Shown: positions 58,124-64,000 of the stretch, piece after piece | How the letters are laid out: every line of letters starts with the position of its first letter | Numbering within the stretch: the first letter of the stretch is position 1 | NCBI GenBank assembly: GCA_008011715.2 | Contig: CP136508.1 | Coordinates: 2,108,001-2,172,000, forward strand | From: [Empedobacter] haloabium | GTDB taxonomy: Bacteria; Pseudomonadota; Gammaproteobacteria; Burkholderiales; Burkholderiaceae_D | Direction of reading: 5' to 3' | DNA length: 64,000 bases | Position numbers and translations under genes: made by a program | Notes under the pieces: model-generated | Told to the model about the DNA's origin: nothing | The model's input: the letters and a program-made list of their open reading frames with translations, nothing else | Databases searched by the model: none

Positions 58124-58867
58124 ATGTTCCACCACCTGCGCCAGGACATCCGCGCCATCATCGAGCGCGACCCCGCCGCCCGCAATGCCTGGGAGGTGCT
58201 GACCTGCTATCCCGGCCTGCACGCGATTGTCGCGCACCGCTGGGCGCACTGGTGCTGGCGCCGCGGTTTCAAGTGGCTGGGCCGCTTCATCGGCTATCTG
58301 GCGCGCATCGTCACCGGTATCGAAATCCATCCGGGTGCCGTGATCGGCCGGCGCGTCTTCATCGACCATGGCTTCGGCGTCGTCATCGGCGAGACGGCGG
58401 TGGTGGGCGACGACTGCACGATCTACCAGGGCGTGACGCTGGGCGGCACCTCGCTGGTGGCGGGCAGCAAACGCCATCCGACCCTGGAGCGCGGCGTCAT
58501 CGTCGGTGCCGGCGCGCAGGTGCTGGGCGCTTTCACGGTGGGGGAGTACGCCAAGGTCGGCTCCAACGCCGTGCTGCTCAAGCCCGTGCCGGCCGGCGCC
58601 ACCGCCGTCGGCAATCCCGCGCGGGTGGTGGTCAAGGAAGCGCCGGGCGAGCCGGCCATGCATGCGTTCGCCGCCTATGGCGTCACGCCGAACGGCACCG
58701 ATCCGCTGTCGAAGGCGTTGCACGGCCTGATCGCGCAAAGCGCGGCGCAGGAAGAACAGATCGCCCGCATCGTCGCGTTGCTGCAGGCGCGCGGCATCGA
58801 CTGCAGCGGGGTCGAAGCGGCGGCGGGCGCGGACGACACGGCCCGACTGAACAAGCTGGTTGATTAA
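58124..58867 (+). CDS. cysE: Serine O-acetyltransferase CysE
   Basis: Makes O-acetylserine, the precursor of cysteine, from serine and acetyl-CoA. The 247-aa protein has an N-terminal helical part with ERDPAARNAWEVL and a left-handed beta-helix of hexapeptide repeats (GIEIHPGAVIGRRVFIDHGF, GVVIGETAVVGDDCTIYQGV) with the active-site His in FIDHGFGVVIGE, ending in the usual VPAGATAVGNPAR turn. The C-terminus is longer than needed for catalysis. It precedes yceH by nine bases. Confidence 0.94.
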   Translation: MFHHLRQDIRAIIERDPAARNAWEVLTCYPGLHAIVAHRWAHWCWRRGFKWLGRFIGYLARIVTGIEIHPGAVIGRRVFIDHGFGVVIGETAVVGDDCTIYQGVTLGGTSLVAGSKRHPTLERGVIVGAGAQVLGAFTVGEYAKVGSNAVLLKPVPAGATAVGNPARVVVKEAPGEPAMHAFAAYGVTPNGTDPLSKALHGLIAQSAAQEEQIARIVALLQARGIDCSGVEAAAGADDTARLNKLVD

Positions 58868-58876
58868 GGAAACGAG

Positions 58877-59548
58877 ATGAGCGACGACGCAGACGTACTG
58901 GACCCCTTTGAAATTCGCGTACTGGCCGTGCTGGCCGAGAAGGAAGCGCTGACGCCCGATAACTATCCGATGTCGCTGAACGCGATCACGAACGGCTGCA
59001 ACCAGCTGTCCAGCCGCGATCCGGTCATGCAGATTTCGGAAGACACGGTGGCGGACGTGTTGAGCCGCCTGGCCACGCGGCGCCTCGTCAATGCCGTCAC
59101 CGCGGCCGGCGCACGCGTGACGAAATACGAGCACCGCATGCGCATCAAGTGGACCTTGGAGCAGGACAAGCTGGCGATCCTGACCGTGCTGATGCTGCGC
59201 GGCCACCAGACCGCCGGCGAGATCCGCACCCGCACCGGGCGCCTGCACGAGTTCAAGTCGGTGGCCGACGTGGAAGCGGGCCTGCAGTTCCTGATCGACA
59301 AATACCCGCCGCTGGTGGCCAAGTTGGCGCTGGCGCCGGGCTCGAAGGAGCCGCGCTACGGCCAGTTGCTGGGCGGCGCGGCCGAACTGGCGCGGGAAGA
59401 GGCGGGCTACGGCACGTCGACGGTGGCGCCGGGCGGTGCCTCGCGCGGCGACCGCGTGGCGCAGCTCGAGCTGGAAGTGCAGCAGCTGCGCGCCGACTAC
59501 GCGGCGCTGGCCGCGCAGTTCGAGCAATTCAAGAAGCAGTTCGACTGA
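58877..59548 (+). CDS. yceH: DUF480 family protein YceH
   Basis: 223-aa cytosolic protein made of two winged-helix domains: LDPFEIRVLAVLAEKEALTP with NYPMSLNAITNGCNQLSSRD (~10-60) and the second one with LAILTVLMLRGHQTAGEIRT (~95-150). A Gln/Glu-rich coiled coil ends it (QLELEVQQLRADYAALAAQF). The family is widespread in gammaproteobacteria and betaproteobacteria; function uncertain. Probably cotranscribed with cysE. ATG 58877 follows AAGGAAACGAG. Confidence 0.9.
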   Translation: MSDDADVLDPFEIRVLAVLAEKEALTPDNYPMSLNAITNGCNQLSSRDPVMQISEDTVADVLSRLATRRLVNAVTAAGARVTKYEHRMRIKWTLEQDKLAILTVLMLRGHQTAGEIRTRTGRLHEFKSVADVEAGLQFLIDKYPPLVAKLALAPGSKEPRYGQLLGGAAELAREEAGYGTSTVAPGGASRGDRVAQLELEVQQLRADYAALAAQFEQFKKQFD

Positions 59549-59613
59549 GCCGCCATTTACTGTGGCGTTAGCGAGTGTTATAACAGCTGGACACTAACAG
59601 TCGAGGAAAACTC

Positions 59614-60543
59614 GTGGCGGAAATTACGCGAAAACGGACCGGTGAGCTGCTGCAGGAGCTCTTTGCGATCCTGTTGGCCAGTCCGGCCGGACTGCCTGCG
59701 CGAGAGGCGCTTCATCAGCTCGCAGCCAGCGTGACGCTCACGCCTTATGAGGCGGGAGAGTATGAGTCCGGAGGGCGTCGCTTCGAGAAAGTGGTGAGAT
59801 TTGCGACTGTCGACTGCGTCAAGGCAGGGTGGCTCGTCAAGGACAAGGGAACGTGGTCGGTGACGGATGAAGGACGGCAGGCGTTGCAGGTCTACCCGCA
59901 TCCCGAGGAGTTTTATCGACGGGCAGTCAAATTGTATGCGGAATGGAAAGCCTCGCAGCCCAATTCGGACACCGGCAGTGCTTCCACGATGACGAATGAG
60001 CTCAAGCCCGCCGACGAAATCTCCGCATCGCCGGATACCTCGGCCAAGGCTGTTAGCGTGACGTTCGACGAAGCGGAAGAGCAGGCGTGGTCGGAGATCT
60101 CCGCATACCTTAAGGCGATGAACCCGTACGACTTCCAGGACCTGGTTGCCGATCTGTTGCGTGCGATGTCGTATCACGTCAACTGGGTCTCTCCGCCAGG
60201 GAAAGATGGCGGCGTCGACATTCTTGCGTGGCCCGACCCACTCGGCACGCGACCGCCGCGCATCAAGGTTCAAGTCAAGCGCCAGCAGCAAGCGGTCTCT
60301 GTTGAAGGACTACGCTCGTTCATGGCAGTATTGGGTGACAATGACGTCGGGCTCTTCGTCTGCACCGGTGGCTTTACGAAAGATGCTGAATATGAGGCGA
60401 GAACGCAGGAAAAGCGGCGCATTACGCTGATCGGTCTTGAGAAGCTGTTTGATCTCTGGGTCGAACACTACGACCGATTGAGCGATCAAGCGCGCAGGCG
60501 GTTGCCTCTGCGGCCTATTCGTTTTCTTGCACCGCTGAACTGA
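59614..60543 (+). CDS. mrr: Mrr-type restriction endonuclease
   Basis: 309-aa type IV-like restriction enzyme. An N-terminal winged-helix (~1-90, Mrr_N-like) is followed by a linker and the Mrr catalytic domain (~165-290): NPYDFQDLVADLLRAMSY, GKDGGVDILAW with Asp202, and QVKRQ with Gln220-x-Lys222, the PD-(D/E)XK-type site. Mrr enzymes cut DNA with foreign methylation patterns and defend against phage or plasmids. Start is GTG 59614, with GAGGAAAACTC before it. Codon use is noticeably less GC-rich than in the neighbours, as in acquired genes. It stands alone, with no methylase nearby. Confidence 0.85.
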   Translation: MAEITRKRTGELLQELFAILLASPAGLPAREALHQLAASVTLTPYEAGEYESGGRRFEKVVRFATVDCVKAGWLVKDKGTWSVTDEGRQALQVYPHPEEFYRRAVKLYAEWKASQPNSDTGSASTMTNELKPADEISASPDTSAKAVSVTFDEAEEQAWSEISAYLKAMNPYDFQDLVADLLRAMSYHVNWVSPPGKDGGVDILAWPDPLGTRPPRIKVQVKRQQQAVSVEGLRSFMAVLGDNDVGLFVCTGGFTKDAEYEARTQEKRRITLIGLEKLFDLWVEHYDRLSDQARRRLPLRPIRFLAPLN

Positions 60544-60598
60544 ATTTCGCTCCGCTGTCCGCGTACGCCCGCCCTGGTGCGATACGCGGCGCGCGCAA

Positions 60599-61135
60599 TT
60601 ACGCTGCAATCGGGATGGACGGCTGCGGCGCCGGCCCCGGTCCCGGCGTGCCGGCCGCCGCCAGCGCGCGCAGCTCGGCCAGGCCGGCTTCCAGGTCGAA
60701 CGGCTCGTCGCGCAGCAGCGCGCCGATCAATGCGATCGACAAGGTCAGCGCGGCGTTGGCCACCATGCCGCAGCGGAACGGCAGGATCAGCCGGTAACGG
60801 CCGTTCATCTTCGGCACGCGGCCGACGAATCCCACCATCACCTCGTCGCCGGTCAGGCGGTGCAGTTCGATGGCGACGCTCTGGATCAGGCGCGCCAGCT
60901 GCAGGCCCTGGCAGGGCGCGTCCGGTTCCTCCGGCACCACCTCGTCGCCGACGATGCCGATCAGGCTGCGGCCGCGGCGCAGCCCCGGCAGCACTTTCGC
61001 CAGCCGCTCGCGCAGCTGCGCCATCGTGGCTGCGCAGGCGGGGGCAGGGTGGCCCAAGTCGAGAATACTCAGCAGGCAGGGTTCCGTGCTGTAGCGGTTG
61101 GCACTGTCCAGGTAACGTTGGTCGACAATTTTCAT
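60599..61135 (-). CDS. Stand-alone protein resembling the N-terminal domain of cyanophycin synthetase
   Basis: 178-aa cytosolic protein. It begins MKIVDQRYLDSANRYSTEPC and contains LARLIQSVAIELHRLTGDEV, GRYRLILPFRCGM and FDLEAGLAELRAL, which follow the order of the CphA N-domain that binds the peptide in cyanophycin synthetase. There is no ATP-grasp or Mur-ligase part. The HxxEH-like stretch recalled for CphA (before the ALELQ helix) is absent here, replaced by RLIQS, so a catalytic role is unlikely. ATG 61135 follows GAGGATGACC. Could be a regulator, a scaffold or a remnant. Family recalled from memory. Confidence 0.6.
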   Translation of the reverse strand: MKIVDQRYLDSANRYSTEPCLLSILDLGHPAPACAATMAQLRERLAKVLPGLRRGRSLIGIVGDEVVPEEPDAPCQGLQLARLIQSVAIELHRLTGDEVMVGFVGRVPKMNGRYRLILPFRCGMVANAALTLSIALIGALLRDEPFDLEAGLAELRALAAAGTPGPGPAPQPSIPIAA

Positions 61136-61294
61136 GGTCATCCTCAAAAAAAAGCTGCCAACGCAAGCCCCGGGGGTAGGCGGGGCGTGGCGCTGGCGGA
61201 ATGATGACATTATCTTAAGCTTTTTCCTAGTCTGCCATCGGTACACCTCCAGAGAGGATGTAAGAAAAACCTTACACTGCTGAGCTGACCGTAT

Positions 61295-62275
61295 TCAGCC
61301 TTCCTCGCGGCGCCGGCGCAGCCAGATCGCCACCAGGATCATGCCCACGCCGGCAATGGCACCCAACCACAGGTTCGGCGTCGCCACCACTGCCCAGGAC
61401 TGCGCAAACAAGGCATCGACCACGCCGTGCACGTTGTCGGCACCCGCGGCGCCCCGGCCGGCATGCTCGACGGGAGCGCGCAGGGCGCCGTCGGAGAACC
61501 AGGAGCCGGGGACCACGCTGACCAGCAGGCGGCTGATGATATGCGAGAACACCCATTCCATGTCCAGCGCCAGGCCGAATGCCTTGGTGGCCCAGGCCAG
61601 CAGCGCGGCCGACAGCAGCGGCGTGCCGACGGCCCACAGGAACACCTTCGAGCGCGCCCAGCTCGACACCAGCAGCAGCCAGCCGACCGTGGGCAGGGCC
61701 CACAGCAGGTACACCGGCAGCAGCGAGAGCACTTTCAGTGGCGTCAGCCAGAACGTTCCGGACGTGAGCAGTGCCGGCAGCACGTTGGTGCCCTTCAGCG
61801 CCAGCACGCCCATGCCGAGCAGGATGATGACGAGCGCCGTCGCCAGTGCCAGCGCCACCATGCCCAGCGGGATCAGCAGCAGTGCCAGCAGTGCCTTCGA
61901 CAGCACGGTCGCCGTGTCGGACACGGGCAGCGACTTCCAGAACAGCAGGCTGCGGTCGCGCCGTTCCTCGTACAGGGCGCCCAGGCTGTAGAAGAACACG
62001 ATAAAGCCCAGCGTGATGTACAAAGGTGCCGCGGCCACCGGATAAGTGCCGGAAATGACGTCGACCAGCGCCTGCTGCTGGCGTTCGCCCATGTGCACGG
62101 CCACGCCGCCGGCGCGGCCCTCGGGCATGTCGATATGGATTTCGGCGTTGTGGCCCTTGATCGCCATCGCCAGCGTCACCACCAGCATCAGCGCGGCGAT
62201 CGCCAGCGGCACCCAGACCAGCATGCCCTTGTGTTCCCAGTACTCGCGCCGGATCAGCCATTGCATCGTTTTCAT
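61295..62275 (-). CDS. ABC transporter permease
   Basis: 326-aa inner-membrane protein with six to seven hydrophobic helices (~20-40, 83-103, 122-155, 177-200, 203-225, and one at the end ~300-318) and a periplasmic loop (~43-80, EIHIDMPEGRAGG). The segment YEERRDRSLLFWKSLPVSD is typical of ABC-2 type permeases linked to GntR/YtrA operons. It overlaps the ATPase gene (62272) by four bases and works with it. Substrate unknown. Confidence 0.87.
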   Translation of the reverse strand: MKTMQWLIRREYWEHKGMLVWVPLAIAALMLVVTLAMAIKGHNAEIHIDMPEGRAGGVAVHMGERQQQALVDVISGTYPVAAAPLYITLGFIVFFYSLGALYEERRDRSLLFWKSLPVSDTATVLSKALLALLLIPLGMVALALATALVIILLGMGVLALKGTNVLPALLTSGTFWLTPLKVLSLLPVYLLWALPTVGWLLLVSSWARSKVFLWAVGTPLLSAALLAWATKAFGLALDMEWVFSHIISRLLVSVVPGSWFSDGALRAPVEHAGRGAAGADNVHGVVDALFAQSWAVVATPNLWLGAIAGVGMILVAIWLRRRREEG

Positions 62276-63129
62276 TCGTAGGTCCCTTTCATGCTGGCGA
62301 CGAACAGGTCGGCCACGCTGGGCGTGCGCAGTTCGCCAAGGTGTTGAAGTTGCTGGCGCGGCACGCCGTCGAACAGCATCACGCTCTTGCCGAACACGGT
62401 GCGCTGCGTCATCGGTTGCAGCGCATTGGCCGCCGCGGCCTGGTGCGGTTCCACCATCACTTCCGTGTAGCGCTCGCCGATCTCGTCCATCGACGCCGCC
62501 AGGGTGATGCGGCCGTCGCGGATGAACAGCAGGTCGGTCAGGATGTGCTCCACTTCCTCGATCTGGTGGGTCGTGATGACGATGGTCTTGTTCTCGTCGA
62601 AGTAGTCTTCCAGCAGGTGCTGGTAGAACTGCTTGCGGTACAGGATGTCCAGGCCCAGCGTCGGTTCATCCAGCACCAGCAGCCTGGCGTCGATGGCCAT
62701 CACCAGCGCCAGGTGCAGCTGCACGATCATCCCTTTCGACATGGCCTTGACGCGCATGTTCGGTGCCAGCTTGGTGCTGGCGATGTAGCGCTCGGCCTTG
62801 CTGCGGTCGAAACGCGGATGCACGCCTGCGACGAAGTCGATCGCGTCCTTCACCTTCAGCCAGCGCGGCAGGATGGCCACGTCGGCGATGAAGCAGACCT
62901 GGTTCATCAGCTCGTCGCGCTGCTGGCGCGGGTCCATGCCCAGCACCGTCAGCTCGCCCTCGAAGCGGCACAGGCCGAGGATGGCCTTCAGGGTCGTCGT
63001 CTTGCCCGAGCCGTTCGGGCCGATCAGCCCGACGATGCGGCCCGGCTGGACATCGAACGAGGTGCCGTCCAGTGCCGCCTGCTTGCCGTAGCGCTTGACC
63101 AGGTTGCGCGCGCTGATGACGGCACTCAT
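62272..63129 (-). CDS. ABC transporter ATP-binding protein
   Basis: 285-aa ATPase: Walker A GPNGSGKT (37-44), Q-loop region, a degenerate signature (AMSKGMIVQLHLAL in place of LSGGQ), Walker B LLVLDEPTLGLD, and His-switch TTHQIEEV. The C-terminal ~65 residues extend beyond the ATPase core, as in YtrB-like proteins. Start 63129 begins MSAVISARNLVKRYG; it overlaps the GntR stop by four bases. It likely energises the permease encoded next. Confidence 0.9.
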   Translation of the reverse strand: MSAVISARNLVKRYGKQAALDGTSFDVQPGRIVGLIGPNGSGKTTTLKAILGLCRFEGELTVLGMDPRQQRDELMNQVCFIADVAILPRWLKVKDAIDFVAGVHPRFDRSKAERYIASTKLAPNMRVKAMSKGMIVQLHLALVMAIDARLLVLDEPTLGLDILYRKQFYQHLLEDYFDENKTIVITTHQIEEVEHILTDLLFIRDGRITLAASMDEIGERYTEVMVEPHQAAAANALQPMTQRTVFGKSVMLFDGVPRQQLQHLGELRTPSVADLFVASMKGTYE

Positions 63130-63500
63130 GATGCGCTCCCCGGCACGGCCGGATCGGCGACGCTGGCACGCAGCAACTGCTCGACATCCAGGCCGAGCCT
63201 GCGGATGCGTTCCACCATCGCCGGCCACTCCTCGCGCACGAAGCGTTCACGCTCGCTGGCCAGCAGTTTTTCGACAGCCCCTTCGGTAACGTACATGCCT
63301 ATTCCCCTTCGTTTTTCTACCAATGTTTCGTCGACCAGCTCCTGGTAAGCCTTGGAGACGGTGATCGGATTGAGCTGGAAGTCGGCCGCCACCTGCCGCA
63401 CCGAGGGCAGGGCGTCGCCGGGCTTCAGCGCGCCGTCGAGCATCATGCCGATCACCCGCTCCTTCAGCTGGCGGTAGATCGGCGTCTTGTCATTCCACAT
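63126..63500 (-). CDS. GntR-family regulator, YtrA type
   Basis: 124-aa repressor: winged HTH (~7-75; PIYRQLKERVIGMMLDGALK, LPSVRQVAADFQLNPITVSK) and a short C-terminal dimerisation tail with no ligand domain, which defines the YtrA subfamily. YtrA-type regulators repress adjacent ABC transporter genes and often respond to cell-wall antibiotics. The operator-like repeat at 63536-63559 suggests autoregulation. ATG 63500 follows GGAGGAACCATGT. It starts the three-gene operon. Confidence 0.9.
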   Translation of the reverse strand: MWNDKTPIYRQLKERVIGMMLDGALKPGDALPSVRQVAADFQLNPITVSKAYQELVDETLVEKRRGIGMYVTEGAVEKLLASERERFVREEWPAMVERIRRLGLDVEQLLRASVADPAVPGSAS

Positions 63501-63535
63501 ACATGGTTCCTCCAGTTGAGGTGATCTATTGGGCT

Positions 63536-63559
63536 GGTGTTGTAGTGAACTATAACACC
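63536..63559 (-). promoter_or_regulatory. Inverted-repeat operator over the promoter of the GntR/ABC operon
   Basis: GGTGTTGTAG, TGAA, CTATAACACC: 9 of 10 positions in each arm are mirrored. On the minus strand it overlaps a -10 like TATAGT, with TCGACT 16 bases upstream as a -35 candidate. The half-site GTGTT resembles YtrA-type sites (GTGTA...TACAC). It lies 36 bases before the GntR ATG, so the GntR protein is the likely binder. Confidence 0.75.
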
Positions 63560-64000
63560 GTTTCAGCGCTAGTCGAGTGGATTTTTTGTCGCATTGGCCT
63601 CGCAGCCATCCTGTCAGATCTGACAGTGCCACACGGTGGTGGCCGCTCCAGCCGTGGTGCGATCGATCGTCCGCCGCGACGCCGCTGGCGCATCCACATT
63701 GCTGCATTGCAATAGTGGCAACCGGCCGCGGGTGAACAAAGTTGCTTCGGCAAGGGTGCCGCAGTGCCTCTCGCCTTGCATGTCGCTAGCGGAGTGCCTG
63801 TAGTGGCGGGCCTGCTTGCAAGCCGCCCACGATATTCAGGGAAAAGATGATAATTATTTGAGATGATTATATCTTCGGACTGCGCTGCCTAATTGCTGTA
63901 TAAATAATATGGGTTTATCCATAAACCAGGAAATTAATATATCCAGTGTGACATCGATATTTCATCAGGGCTATTGTAACGTAATATTGCGATATTCCCG
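63560..64000. other. Non-coding, AT-rich end of the window
   Basis: About 440 bases with no gene I can support. There is a GC-rich hairpin near 63805-63830 (GGCGG...CCGCC arms) and a small AT-rich one near 63910 (GGTTTAT...ATAAACC). The last 150 bases are strikingly AT-rich and may be a promoter region for a gene beyond the window. Confidence 0.4.

Overview
The window looks like chromosomal DNA of a high-GC betaproteobacterium of the family Oxalobacteraceae, close to Massilia, Duganella or Pseudoduganella. This is inferred from the GC-rich coding style, at least eight secreted proteins with PEP-CTERM sorting tails, dispersed GGGGTC(A/T)GTCCC palindromes, a phasin, a cyanophycin-synthetase-like fragment and the housekeeping gene order. 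No database search was possible, so genus-level placement is tentative.

Region by region. 1-3.9 kb: the end of the phosphate uptake and signalling operon (pstA end, pstB, phoU, phoB, phoR). 3.9-5.3 kb: a palindromic repeat pair split by a complete IS481-family element with terminal inverted repeats and a 9-bp target duplication. 5.4-6.9 kb: a patatin-like lipoprotein and a GlcG/HbpS-like protein. 7.0-11.2 kb: five related PEP-CTERM proteins. 11.4-22.7 kb: the housekeeping block carA-carB-greA-DUF4149, yhbY, rlmE-ftsH-folP-glmM, with a probable ARG box on the carA promoter. 22.8-23.0 kb: tRNA-Pro and tRNA-Arg. 23.2-25.3 kb: two secreted bulb-type lectin-domain proteins flanking a membrane-anchored protein. 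25.3-28.1 kb: argO/argP divergent pair and a periplasmic asparaginase. 28.2-38.6 kb: an eleven-gene formate dehydrogenase locus (DUF3305, DUF3306, poly-4Fe-4S protein, TorD-like chaperone, small Tat protein, alpha, beta, lipoprotein, cytochrome b gamma, small exported protein, FdhD). 38.6-40.3 kb: two tandem FxDxA-type PEP-CTERM genes. 40.6-45.2 kb: a LysR regulator, two very small proteins, and an overlapping LiaF-like / LytS-type kinase / LytTR regulator operon. 45.2-49.2 kb: a two-gene DNA-repair operon (FAN1-like VRR-NUC nuclease and Fe-S helicase) under a perfect CTGT-N8-ACAG LexA box. 49.3-52.4 kb: phasin, small exported protein and a cytosolic sensor kinase with a degenerate receiver domain. 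52.5-54.3 kb: four tRNA-Leu(CAG) genes with a PEP-CTERM metalloprotease between the second and third. 54.5-59.5 kb: rnr (with a coupled 37-codon leader ORF), rlmB, cysE, yceH. 59.6-64 kb: a lone Mrr-type restriction endonuclease, a stand-alone cyanophycin synthetase N-domain protein, and a GntR/ABC transporter operon with a near-perfect inverted-repeat operator.

The most notable observations are the probably SOS-controlled nuclease/helicase pair, the coupled leader ORF before rnr, the insertion of the IS inside a BIME-like repeat, the stand-alone CphA N-domain, the PEP-CTERM paralogue cluster, and the lectin/anchor/lectin cassette. I see no CRISPR array, prophage, rRNA operon or replication origin.
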